Assembly: GCA_963580285.1 (NCBI GenBank)
Contig: OY757015.1
Coordinates: forward strand, 134,982,029-135,046,028
DNA length: 64,000 nt
Direction of reading: 5' to 3'
From: Lucinisca nassula
Taxonomy: Eukaryota > Mollusca > Bivalvia > Lucinida > Lucinidae
The translations under genes were made by a program, and so were the position numbers. Below, one piece after another: positions 12,113 through 22,588 of this stretch (position 1 is its first letter; each line of letters begins with the position of its first letter). The notes below the pieces were generated by a model. That model was not told where the DNA came from and searched no databases. It worked only from the letters and a program-made list of their open reading frames with translations.

Positions 12113-12375
12113 ATTGCAACAGCATCCAGAAGTCTTACAGGGGCCTTTGCGATCTGGTTCCAAGTAACCCTCGGTACTTTAGCTCACCTGCCTGTCAGGG
12201 CTCAGCAAGCAATAATAATGGGAATATGTTCTGGCAGTGGTAGTGCTGTTAGCGGTGCGTACCACTTATTCATTTATTACCATCTTCTCAAGTAATCACT
12301 CATGCTCGCCTGGTACATAGGGTGTCGAAGAATAATCTTTTTAATGCGATTTTAAACCGAGGGCCCATGTTAGTA

Positions 12376-13124
12376 TGACTACATTGCTGTTGGGAGGGCC
12401 ATAAAATACCCTGTAGAGATTCGGAAAGGCCTGTTGGTATGCACAGTTTAGTCGGGATCTTCACTGTGTATTTTTTCAATATGGCTGGTGGGGGACTCGG
12501 ATCAGACAGTGCACATGCGCAGTCTGATTTTGGCCTTTGCTGGGCGCACTCACATGCTGTGCTCCGTCCCATATAGTCCCTGGCACTGTCATTATTGCAT
12601 GGTTTTGAGTTCTTAATGAGGATTTTCTAGGTCTGGTCCCGGGGTTTGTTGGTATTTTTTCTTGCTCGGCTTGGTTCAGCATGAAATTTGTAATGCTCAT
12701 AATTTCCAGTATTTAAACAAATTAGGCAATTTCAGCGCTCAAATGAGCGAAGAATGTTGCTTGTCCTGCTCAAGATTTTTATAATGCCAACAATTGTTTC
12801 AATTTGGAATTTGTGAGCATGATCGGCTTCTTTTTTGAGTGGGTTAGGCGTGGAAGAAGGTTTGTAGCATCAGGACCGGAGCAATTCATGGTCTGAAGGG
12901 GCTTCTCACTTTGTGTAAATTCGAACATAATTTAGCTCCATGGTTGTGGATACATGTCGTCCCCGTCCATCGGGGCTTGGAAAAATTAATTTGGATGCAT
13001 GGTGCTTCCACGCAGAGCTGAATCTGACCGTGAATAGCCGCCATTTCATGACGTTACTCATAGATTCTTAAACGTAAACAGGATAACGTCATTTTCTCTC
13101 ATCTCTGGCCATACTAACACGGGG
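12376..13124. other. Unpaired centre of the palindrome
   Basis: This ~750-bp loop has no counterpart in either arm. It contains a truncated GT-SINE (12959-13032) with family landmarks GGGGCTTGGAAAAATTAAT and GCTTCCACGCAGAGCTGAA. The two short overlapping minus frames here have no recognisable domain, and I see no gene. Confidence 0.55.
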
Positions 13125-13383
13125 CTTTGGTTTAAAAGCACGTTAAAAAGGTTGATAAGCAGGGATTATTCTACGACACCTTATGTACCAGAATGAGTAA
13201 ATACTTGAGAAGATGGTAGTAAATGAGGAAGTGGTATGCACCGCTAACATTACTACCACTGCCAGAACTGATTCCCATAATTATTGCTTGTTGAGCCCTG
13301 ACAGGCAGGTGAGCTAAAGTACCGAGGATCACTAGGAACAGGGTCTAAATGGCCCTTGTAAGACTTCTGGATGTTGTTGCAAT

Positions 13384-13625
13384 TCCCGTTATAACGAGTT
13401 AATTATCTCGTTATTACGAGTTAGTTATCTCGTTATTACGACTTAGTTTTCTCGTAATTACGAGTTTGTTATCTCGTTATAACGAGTTAGTTATCTCGTT
13501 ATTACGACTCTGTTATCTCGTTATTACGAGATATTAATTCGTTATTACGAGATAATTGACTCGTAATAACGAGAAAATTAACTTGTAATTACGAGAAAAT
13601 AACCTCAATATTACAAGATAATTAT
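13384..13625. repeat. Dyad motif array, inner right arm
   Basis: Units such as TAGTTATCTCGTTATTACGA. It is followed at about 13640-13683 by an (AGA)n tract whose mirror is the shorter (TTC)n-type tract at about 11840-11878. Confidence 0.9.
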
Positions 13626-13737
13626 CTCATTATCACCACAGAAGAAGAAGAAGAAGAAGAAGAAGAAGAAGAAGAAGAAGAAACATCCATTGATTTTTTC
13701 AAGTAATTACTCATTCTCGCCGCATACATAAGGTGTC

Positions 13738-14037
13738 GGCCCCCGCTCATCGGGGCTTGAAAAAATAGATTGGGCTGCCTGATGCTTCCACGCAGAACTG
13801 AAACCAACCGCACATGAGTACTGGTAAACCGCTTAGAGGTTCTAAGCCTGCCCAGGAATAGTGGCGCGAGTCGGACCGTCCATGCATATAAACCCTATTG
13901 GTTTCATTGAGCGACAGTGCTTGAATGTCATTTCATCTCAATGGCTAGTAAAAGTCCCACACAATTGCAAGCAATATCTCCAAAATGACATAAATAGTAC
14001 TGACGGGGACGTTAAACCTCAATTCAAGAAATCAAAC
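13738..14037 (+). mobile_element. GT-SINE, right-arm member of a mirrored pair
   Basis: Runs from GGCCCCCGCTCATCGGGGC to TGACGGGGACGTTAAACCTC and ATTCAAGAAATCAAACA. It is inverted relative to the copy at 11492-11792. Confidence 0.8.
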
Positions 14038-14404
14038 ATAAGGTGTAGTAGACGAATGCTTTGGTCCTTCGTATTTTGAATGAGATTTCAAACCGAGGTC
14101 CCATCTCAGAACGACTGAATTGTTGTTGAGAGGGCCATATGATATGAGCCAACCAAGCAGCATAAACAATATCTGCCACCTGTCACAATCATTACTTTTA
14201 TGTGCGTGGGGGTGGTGAGCGGAGAGGGTACGTCCGTGTGTGTCTGTATATATGCCTCTGTGCACGCGTGTCCATGTGCCTGTGTATATGCAGGTGTTTA
14301 ATGAAGATGCTCTTGTGGAAGTGGTGTTGTTAGTTCGGATCTTCTCGTCGGTGCCAAAATCACTTTTCTCTGAGCCCCCTCTAGCACTAGTAGCTGAAAA
14401 CTTT

Positions 14405-14530
14405 GTTGCTGAAGATTACTTATTTATCTCGTTATATCGAGATAGCTATCTCGATAGAGATAATTATCTCGTAAGAACGACATAGTTATCTCGTAATAAC
14501 GACATAGTCATATCGTAAAAACGAGAAAAG
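14405..14530. repeat. Dyad motif array, outer right arm
   Basis: Short, degenerate array (TTATCTCGTAAGAACGACAT type units) followed by a long poly-T run, mirrored by the poly-A run and array near 10550. Confidence 0.8.
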
Positions 14531-14586
14531 TTTTTTTTTTTTTTTTTTTTTTTCTTTTTGAAAGTGGTCCTCCTAGGCTTTCGTAT

Positions 14587-14944
14587 CTTTCAAATAATTA
14601 TAACTATTTATTGTATCATGTTCAGATTAAAGAAGACAACACACAAGCGGGCACAGGTAAGATCTTCATGATCATATTTGAATAACAGATACGAAATGAC
14701 CACGAATGTAAGATTATTTTTTATCATCTAACGATTTTAAATTGGATTTTATTGCGGAAGAAGCTCAAAAGAATTTCAGTTGAAAATATAGGGTTGTCCG
14801 GAACGAACCAGTCACGAAGTGTGAGTGAGTGAGTGAGCGTTTGAGTTTTACGTCTCACCAACACTTAAGGTCATACGGAGACAGGACCCCGGTTTAAAGA
14901 CTCATCCGAAAGTCTGGAGAAGCCCGGGATCGATCCTGCGACAG
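14587..14944. other. Spacer with repeat fragments
   Basis: 14685-14760 resembles part of the next element (GAAATGACCACGAATGTAAG). No gene is seen. Confidence 0.45.
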
Positions 14945-16405
14945 TCACGAAGTGTTATTACACGTCTGGTCATACGAGTTTTATTACACGACGTTCTCCA
15001 CTGCTTATCTTACACGAGTGGTGATTTCATATGATATTTATGAAACTAGCCTTTGGCGATTTTCAAAAATACCATATGAAATGACAACGAGTGTAAGATT
15101 CTGTTTATCATATGACCACTTTCAATTAGATTTCATCGCCTTTAAATTTGACAAATTTTCCGCCAAAAATGCATGGTCGACATAGACGTCGCCATGACGT
15201 TACTTAATCCCGCCAAAGTGTTATTACACGTGTGGTCATACGATTTTTATTACACGACGTTATCCACTGCTTATCAACGACGTCATGTGATAAATCGAGC
15301 TTCTTACACTCGTGGTCATTTCATAATATTTACATTTCCAGTGTAAAGTCTACTGTAAACCTATAGAAAACAATTGCGTTCATACTTCCATGAACGCATC
15401 GAATCGCGTGCTATTAAGTGACGTCATTCTAAACCATTGTTCTCTACGGGCGTTGATGACGTCAACGCTGCTCCGCTCTTCGTAGAAAAAAACAGCGTGT
15501 AAATGTTTTTCAACTTTAAAGCGTTGCCCTACAAGCATCTTTTTTGCTCAGTGTTGAGGGGCAAATAATGTAAATATAAAAAATAAACTTAATTTTTCTG
15601 CTTTTCATGAAGGTATGAACGGCAGTGGTTCGCTAGCAAAGTTTTCATGAACCCCTTTTACTTAGCACGCGACCCACTGCGTTCATACTTCCATGAACTG
15701 CAGAAAAATAAATTTCATTTCTTAATATTTACATTTCCAGTGTAAAGTCTAATGTAAACCTATAGAAAACAATTGCGTTCATACATCCATGAACGCATCG
15801 AATCACATGATATTCCGTGACGTTAAGTGACGTCATTCTAAACCATTGTTCTCTACGGGCGTTGATGACGTCAACGCTGATCCGCTCTTTGTACAAAAAC
15901 AGCGTGTAAATGTTTTTCAGCTTTAAAAGTTTGCTCTACGAGCATTTTTTCGCCCAGTGATGAGGGGCAAATAATGTAAATATAAAAAATAAACTTAATT
16001 TTTCTGCTTTTCATGAAAGTATGAACGACAGTGGGTCGCTAGCAAAGTTTACATGAACCCCTTCGGGGTTCATTTACTTTGCACGCGACCCACTGCGTTC
16101 ATACTTCCATGAACTGCAGAAAAATAAATTTCATTTCTTAAATGAAATTTATGAAACGAGCCTTCGGCTAGTTTCATAAATTTCATATGAAATGACCATG
16201 AGTGTAAGATTTTGTTTATAATATGACCACTTTAGATTGGATTTTATCGCCTTTGAATTTTACAATTTTTCCACAAAAAATGCATTGTTGACACTGACGT
16301 CGTCATGACGCTTAATCCCGCCAAAGTGTTATTACACGTGTGATCATACGATTTTTATTACACGACGTTATCCACTGTTAATCAACGACGTCATATGATA
16401 AAAGA
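14945..16405. repeat. Composite of direct repeats enclosing duplicated hairpin elements
   Basis: Two direct copies of a block around GTGTTATTACACGTGTGGTC and CGATTTTTATTACACGACG lie at 14945-15330 and 16140-16405. Between them a ~390-bp unit is tandemly duplicated (15335-15724, then 15725-16140). Each unit starts ATATTTACATTTCCAGTGTA and contains a ~150-bp hairpin joining CATGAAAGTATGAACGACAG to its inverse across CCCCTTCGGGG. The motifs are repeat-derived and non-coding. Confidence 0.7.
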
Positions 16406-16865
16406 AAATATAAAAAGACAGGTAAACATGTGCAATGTTTCAAACTGATGCCAAATACATGCCGACAATTTTGGCAATGAAGATTTTTATTGCGAGTTTG
16501 TAGACTTTTAGGCTCCTTTATCTTAAGAACCGCGCTTAGCGAAATGGGGTCTTCAATCATGCGCGCCAAGCATCCACGCTACTTGATCAGAGGCGACAGC
16601 AACAGATAAAGTGTGTTTTTTTGAAGGATAGTTTTTGTCAATTCTCCATAAAACCTATGTTGTTGGGAGTGGCGGTTCTAATGAATATCCACGACAAAGG
16701 TTTATATGGAGAAATGTGGAAAACTATCCTTTATTTACCACAAAATACCCACCTTATCTGTTGCTATGCCAGGGTCTTCGCTGTGCGCTGTATGTATGGT
16801 CATTTTCACAAAGTTCCTGCATGCACTCAGGGAAGGTTATATGCGGAGTAATTTTATGTTTATTT

Positions 16866-17140
16866 GTGATGTCTTCGTCAACACTATCTAGGTTATTTTG
16901 GAGACATTGCTTCCTTTTTTGTGGGACTTTTACATGACATTGGGATGAAATGACATCTCAAGCTCTGTCGCTCAATGAAACCAATAGTGTTTTTATGCAT
17001 GGACGGACTGACACCAGTACCTTGCGTGGGTAGGCTTAGACCTTCTAAGCGGTTTACCAGTACCCATGTGTGGTCGGTATCAGCTCTGCGTGGAACCATC
17101 ATGCAGCCCAATAATTTTTACTAAGCCCTGGCGGGCGGAG
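16866..17140 (-). mobile_element. GT-SINE copy
   Basis: On the plus strand it starts near TCGTCAACACTATCTAGG, runs through GAAACCAATAGTGTTTTTAT, and ends AAGCCCTGGCGGGCGG. It is moderately diverged. Confidence 0.7.
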
Positions 17141-17283
17141 TACGAAGAGTAAGTTTTTGTACAAAATGCTTTTAGACTTCACTGAGAGACTCCTTTTTCA
17201 ACCCTTTATCAACCGACTCAAAGTTATAAAGCGCAGTAGCTTTTCAGTGCTGAACCCCAAGTGACTATCTCTGACTTCTCTCT

Positions 17284-17578
17284 TCGCCCCCACCTATCGG
17301 GGCTTTGAGAAATAGTTTGGGCTGTATGGTGCTTCCACGCAGAGCTGAATCTGACCAAACACGAGTACTGGTAAACCACTTAGAAGGACTGCCAAGGCAA
17401 AGTGGTGTGTGTCAGATCGTCCAGTGCATATGAGCCTTCTGGTTTCATTGGGTGGCAGGGCTTGAGATGTCATCTCAGTGTCGGGTAAATGTCCAACAAG
17501 ATTGGAAGCAACGTCTCCAAAATGACCTTAATGGTGTTGACGGGGACGTTAAACCCCAATTCAAACAAACAAACAAAT
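17284..17578 (+). mobile_element. GT-SINE copy with (CAAA)n tail
   Basis: Runs from CGCCCCCACCTATCGGGGCT to GACGGGGACGTTAAACCCC and ends with an ATTCAAACAAACAAACAAAT tail. Confidence 0.75.
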
Positions 17579-17732
17579 AAACTGATTTCTCTGAAAACCA
17601 GGTAACGGTTATATATAGATATATATAGATATTCTTATCGCCGTTACGTCGGAGTGTATTTATAGAATCTGGACCGGAATCATGTGTTGGGTTTGGGAAA
17701 AAGTGCAGACCGAGATCAGGATCTACACTGTT

Positions 17733-17912
17733 GCCCAGGTAAAGCAGTGTGAGTCGGACCGTCCATGCTTATAAACCCTATTGGTCTCAATGGGCGACAG
17801 GGCTTGAGATGTCATTTCATCTCAATGCCGGGTAAAAGTCCCACAAAATTAAAAGCAACGTCAGCCAAAATAACCTATACAGTGTTGACGGGGACGTTAA
17901 ACCTCAATTCTA
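17733..17912 (+). mobile_element. GT-SINE copy, 5' truncated
   Basis: Begins inside the family at CCCAGGTAAAGCAGTGTGAG and keeps the full 3' half through GACGGGGACGTTAAACCTC. 5' truncation is typical of retrotransposition. Confidence 0.7.
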
Positions 17913-18119
17913 ATGCACTTGCGTATGTAACGCGACGTCTGATTGGATAACGTCAAAAATTTGCGACAGTATATTCTGCGATATACTGTCGGAAATCCGA
18001 CGTCATCATGTAACGTCGCTTTCCATTGGTTGTCATTTGGTTTTACGCAGCTCACCGCGCTTGCCGCCTTGTGCAAACAGTGCAGTTTTTAACTTAACAA
18101 CTGAATAAGTGCATTAGAA
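17908..18119. repeat. Inverted-repeat element
   Basis: It is bounded by ATTCTAATGCACTT at the left and AAGTGCATTAGAAT at the right, a perfect 14-bp inverted pair. A smaller internal hairpin is GACAGTATATTCTGCGATATACTGTC. Confidence 0.6.
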
Positions 18120-18120
18120 T

Positions 18121-18287
18121 GGGGATAACTGTATTGAAAATTGTCATTTGGGGAGGTAAATCGTCGGTTTTACGGTCGCAAATTACGTTTTACGGCTCCG
18201 CTAGCGCGTCGCCGTAAAACGAAATTTCCGACCGTAAAACCTCCGATTTACCTCCCCAAATGACAATTTTCAGGACAGTTATCCCCT
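18121..18287. repeat. Long near-perfect hairpin (~167 bp)
   Basis: The left arm starts GGGGATAACTG and runs through AATTGTCATTTGGGGAGGTA and GTTTTACGGTCG. The right arm returns CGACCGTAAAAC, TACCTCCCCAAATGACAATT and CAGTTATCCCC. The loop is around CTCCGCTAGCGCGTCG. Arms are about 75 bp with few mismatches. Confidence 0.85.
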
Positions 18288-18544
18288 AAATCAAGCAAAC
18301 AAACTGTGTTTGCTTGCAGTACAGGAATTTAAGGGTTACGCGATCGACCCACCAGTGCTTTGATTTGCTTGATATGACGTCGCGTCTACGATTCTAGCAA
18401 CCCCCATTCCTGGCTATCAACCAATCCAATTACTTGATATAATGTACTCTTTCAATTCACGTGGCAAATAGTGCAGATTAGTTTAGGAGACATTTGATCT
18501 GAATTTACAGTGTTTGCAAAGGTAAGAGTATGCGTTTCAGCAAG

Positions 18545-19335
18545 ATAAGGGCTAAATATAGTAAATACATGGTTAGTGTCTTTAATAATAAAATATAATC
18601 GGTGAGCCTTAGACAATTTTATAGGAGCGAGCTTCAGCGAGCCCCTATGAAATTGTCGCGGCGAACCGATTATATTTTATTATTAAAGACACTAATCATG
18701 TATTTAGTTTATACCGCAACTCAAAACAATCAAGGGATTTCGCAAAATTAAGCAAATTTAAGCAAATAAGACAACAGACAACGCGGCATGTTAAACGACA
18801 TCCAGTGACATGGCGCGCACAAGTTGTATAACGTGACGTCAAATAGTGCTAAGTTTCTGACGTCACCGCGCCACGCAGACGTTGGAAACAACATGGACGC
18901 TCGAATAAAAGTTTCTCAGGGCTTTACATTCTATATGAAAATCTGCAAATTAATAGTTTATTTTAGCTTTAGAAATTATTTTCGAGGTTGAGACGCAACC
19001 GCAGTAGAAGTGCGTAATTATTCCAACGGACCATTCAAACCAGGAAAGCCCGAGAAGGTTAGAATTTAGCTTAAATTTCTGAACATTTGTTTAAATAAAT
19101 ATTGTAAAGATTATAACTTGCTATTTGGTTGTTTTTCCGGGTATAAAAGGTTGCATGTTATTGTTTACATTTTCAAATAAGTGACATGAAAAGTAGATCC
19201 GGTCTATAAACGGTCACTAGACGTTATATAGGTCAGTAGAAGGTATATAGGTCACTAGCGATTATAGCGTGCAGTTATTCGACCCCCTTTATTAGGTTAC
19301 TAGAATGACTTGTTGCGGTATAAAACACTATTCTC
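18545..19335 (+). mobile_element. Interspersed element, left member of a distant inverted pair
   Basis: It starts with a ~150-bp hairpin (ATTAGTGTCTTTAATAATAA type arms around GAGCGAGCTTCAGCGAGCCC), then unique body sequence, ending near TGCGGTATAAAACAC. The inverse copy is split between 33680-33880 and about 35060-35640. It has no coding potential and its class is unknown. Confidence 0.7.
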
Positions 19336-19547
19336 AAGATTATATAAAGTCGGGGTAGTGGTTCAAAACTTACCTTGACATTAGTTAACGTTCGTTAAAA
19401 CTTTGATCATTTAATATGGCAAATATACTATTTTTCCTGAAAACATGTGGGCATTTCTAGATTGACATTTCATATTATCAGTTCCATTCAATATTTTTTC
19501 ATTAAGACTATTAATGTCTACGCGCCTCAAAACTAACAATTTTGTAG

Positions 19548-19664
19548 AAACAAGCAAAGGCTTAGAGGCAAGACTTGGTGAATTCGAAACAAAATACAGA
19601 GACGATATGTCTAATCTGATGAATGCACTTCAATACATGGAAACCATGATACAAAATCTGACAG
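19548..19664 (+). CDS. C1qDC gene, coiled-coil exon 1
   Basis: This is the first of three homologous exons that build the stalk of a C1q-domain protein. The acceptor is AACAATTTTGTAG and the donor is ACAG/GTAAGA. Read in phase 1 it gives about 38 residues (TSKGLEARLGEFETKYRDDM...) with leucine and aromatic residues at heptad spacing, ending IQNLT. In this family such a segment drives trimerisation below the globular head. The acceptor aligns with that of the exon at 29384. An in-frame ATG at 19514 lies 12 codons upstream with no stop between, so this could instead be the first coding exon, giving about 269 residues in total and no signal peptide. Otherwise a signal-peptide exon lies further upstream and I have not found it. 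Confidence 0.75.
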
Positions 19665-20003
19665 GTAAGAGATGTACTAAAGCACCATGATGAAAATGTA
19701 GAAAAGGTTAGTTATATGCACCCAACAAGCATCTGATTCGACAGGAATAGGGTTATAATATACATTATACGGTTTTTTTTGATGTTGTTGTTTTTTGTTG
19801 TTGTTTTTTTTTTTTCAGTTTTATTCAGCATGATTTCTCAGTTTTATTCAGTATGATTTCTTAATGGTAAAGATGCACATATGCTTTCACACCAGCGTAC
19901 GAGCCTAACCGGGTCAAATGGACAAGTTTTACATTAAGTTTATTAGGTCCTTGTGGCAAACACTAGGAACATTGTAGGTATCTGCGAATTTTAATATAAT
20001 GAT

Positions 20004-20083
20004 ATTAATCAAGTTATTTCGTATTGGCCCAGTTACAGGTCCCGAGGACCTGTAACTTGGCAATACGAAATTACTTGATTAAT
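20004..20083. repeat. Near-perfect 80-bp hairpin in intron 1
   Basis: ATTAATCAAGTTATTTCGTA with GTTACAGGTCC pairs with GGACCTGTAAC and TACGAAATTACTTGATTAAT. The loop is only a few bases (CGA), leaving arms of almost 40 bp with very few mismatches. Confidence 0.85.
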
Positions 20084-20530
20084 GACAAGTTTATTAAGTT
20101 ACGCAATTAAAACACATGATTTATGATTTTTGACCTCGGTTAATTATAGCTGACCTGATGTAATACAAGATAGTCAATTAATAATGCACAGTATAAAGTA
20201 AGGGCGAGGATAGACTGGAAATAGTCCATTCATTTAATCGTTTAACAGTCCATTCATTTAAAGCAATGCCATCCAGCCGATAGCACCAAAAGGTTTTGGA
20301 AATTAGAAAGTATCAGAGGGGCAGAACAATATAAATTCAGTGCTAATACAAATGAGAAGATACTGGTTAATTTTTTGAACTGATATCAATCTAGGGCGAG
20401 GATTGCGGCCGCGTAAAATCGATTTAAGCCCCTTCACTGACCGTTCCAAGGAGGTTCTTCTGTCGCGGTTTATTTTTGCGATGGTTTGTCTTTGAGTGTG
20501 TGTATCGGATGTTTTTTGTATCATTATGTT

Positions 20531-22318
20531 TTTAGCTCACCAGAGCCGAAGGCTCCAGGGGAGCTTATAGGATGGACATTGTCCGTCGTCGTCGTCTGCG
20601 TCTGCGTCTGCGTCTGTGTCTGCGTCTGCGTCTGCGTCGTCGTCGTTAACACTTTCAAACGACATCTCCTCTGAAGCCACTGGGCCGATTGGGCCCAAAC
20701 TCTATCTGTAGCATCCTTGGGCTGGGGGATTGAAAGTTTGTGTTTTTTTTATGAAATTCGGCTCATTAGTTTGGTTGCTATGGCAACTTAGAGTTTCCAT
20801 AGACTTATAATGGGTAAAATTGAAAAATGGCATTTACTGCCAAGTCATTGCAGATATTTTGACAAAGCTTTTATAGAAATGTTTGTTGAGTAAACTTCTC
20901 TCAGCCATATGCTTTTGTGCCAACCTGAAGGTCCCGGGGTTATGCTGGGGCCCTGCCCAACCCCCTCCACTCCATAAAAAGCCATATATGTCAGAAACCA
21001 TTCAGATCCCCACCCCTAAACCATATATAACTGTTCCTTAGGATAAGGCACATTCCGTGACACCAGCCTGGGGGCCCCTGGGATTCGCCAGGGCCTTGCC
21101 CCACCCCCTCCACTTCATAAAAGGCCCAATATCTCGGAAACCTTACAGATCCCCACCCCTAAACCATATATATTCTTGTTCCTTATGGTAAGATGCATTC
21201 AGTGACAGCAACTTGGGGCCCCCGGGATGCGCCCAGGGCCTTGTCCCACCCCCTCCACTTCATTAAAGGCCCAATATCTCGGAAACCTTACGGATCCCTA
21301 CCCCTAAACCTATATATTCTTGTTCCTGAGGATAAGACATATTCAATGACACCAACCAGGGCCCCCCCCGGGTTGGGCCGAGGCCATGCCACACCCCCTC
21401 CACTTTATTAAAAGGTCATATATCTCAGAAATAATTGAGATCCCCACCCCTTAACTATATGTATTCTTGTTCTTTATGATGAGGCGCATTCAGTGACACC
21501 AACCTGGGTCCAATGTCTCCGAAACCATTTAGATCCCCACCCCTAAACCATATATATTCTTGTTCCTGATGATAAGACGCATTCAGTGACATCAACATGG
21601 GGGCCCCCAGGATGTGCAGGGGCATTGCCCCACCCCCCCCCCCCCCCATTTCATAAAAGGCCATATATCTCAGAAACCATTCAGATCCCCACCCCTGAAC
21701 CAAATATTTTCTTGTTCCTTATGAAAAGACACATTCAGTGACACCAACCTGGGGGCCCCCGGGATGCACCGGGCATTGCCCCACCCTCTCCACTTCATAA
21801 TAAGGCCCAGTATCTTGGAAAACTTACAGATCCCCATCCCATAACCACATATACTCTTGTTCCTGATGATGAGACAATTCAGTGACACCAACCTTGGGGT
21901 CTGCAGTATTACAGGGCCATTTCCCCACCCCTCCACTTCACAAAAGGCCATATATCTGAGAAACTGTTCAGAGCCCCTCGCATAAACCATATATATTCAT
22001 GCTCTTTATGATTAGGGACATTCAGTGACACCAACATGGGGGTTCCCTGGGATGCCTTGGGGCATGCCCCACCCCTCCACTTCATAATAGGCCCAATATC
22101 TCAGAAACCTTACAGATCCCAACCCCTAAACCAACAGTTTTTTTATTATCTTCTTCTCCAGTAAAAGAGCTGTGCTGATTGAAATCAAATTACATGAAAA
22201 GCCTCTATGGGATGAGGCAATGAAGGATTGTTGTCAAATGACCAAGATGGGTGCCATGCCTCTATATTGTATAAACCATCTGACCTCTGGTGAGCGTAGT
22301 GGCCCATGCGCCTCTTGT
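20531..22318 (+). mobile_element. Tandem-core (PL) element inserted in R6
   Basis: It starts TTTTTAGCTCACCAGAGCC with the palindrome GAGCCGAAGGCTCC. Then come a (GTCTGC)n-type microsatellite, a leader with CGACATCTCCTCTGAAGCCA, an array of ~145-bp units, and a tail GTGAGCGTAGTGGCCCATGC ending GCCTCTTGTTTG. The start and end match the elements at 6354-8221, 55080-56616 and the end at 41008. The split host repeat defines both boundaries. No target duplication is obvious, only flanking T-rich sequence. Confidence 0.7.
21060..22130 (+). repeat. ~145-bp tandem repeat array, about 8 units
   Basis: The CACTTCATAA-type mark recurs at 21113, 21258, 21403, 21649, 21793, 21937 and 22080, with one truncated unit near 21490. 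Units also carry GGAAACCTTACAGATCCCCA and TATATATTCTTGTTCCT. The minus-strand open frames here are repeat artefacts. Confidence 0.9.
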
Positions 22319-22588
22319 TTGTTTTGGAAAGCCTATTGGCCATTTTGTGGGAAAGTGACTGTCCTTTTGGCTGTTTCCAATTGGGAATAGTTATTTCATG
22401 TTTGCGTCTCTTTCCCTTTGTTGTCTCTGATGGGCGCTGTCGGTAAATCTTATCGATTCCTGATCATTGCCTCTACTTCTATTTTCCACATACATGTATA
22501 TACTAAGTGTTCCGACATCATATTCAGTTTTCAGACAAGATTTGGCATCGTGTCATAAATTATGTTTGTTTTACATTCCACGCTTATC

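Larger units (their letters stand above)
10522..14586. mobile_element. ~4-kb imperfect palindrome, FoldBack-like
   Basis: The arms match in inverted order. 10522-10990 pairs with 14230-14586 (outer ends TACGAAAGCC and GGCTTTCGTA; CGACGAGAAGATCCGAACTA against TAGTTCGGATCTTCTCGTCG). 11340-11490 pairs with 14045-14205. An antisense SINE at 11492-11792 pairs with a sense SINE at 13738-14037. 11793-12120 pairs with 13385-13737, and 12120-12375 pairs with 13125-13385. The unpaired centre is 12376-13124. Very long inverted repeats built partly of short tandem motifs are typical of FoldBack-type elements. No transposase is seen in the loop, and a target duplication was not established. A non-mobile inverted duplication is the alternative. 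Confidence 0.75.
20391..22483 (+). repeat. R6 repeat copy split by an insertion
   Basis: The left half, 20391-20530 (AGGGCGAGGATTGCGG to TGTGTGTATCGGATG), and the right half, 22319-22483 (GCCATTTTGTGGGAAAGTGA to GATTCCTGATCATTGCCTCT), are contiguous in the uninterrupted copy at 51235-51580. The intervening 1.8 kb is a tandem-core element. Confidence 0.8.

Noticed and set aside
18894..18990. Short ATG frame with a donor-like GT in the right phase, considered as a C1q first exon
   Set aside because: It is inside a dispersed element whose inverse copy lies near 35280-35350, so it is repeat sequence.
19319..19355. TATAAAA and TATATAAAG motifs upstream of the candidate ATG at 19514
   Set aside because: The first is the end of a dispersed element and both are easily found in A/T-rich DNA. 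No other promoter evidence.
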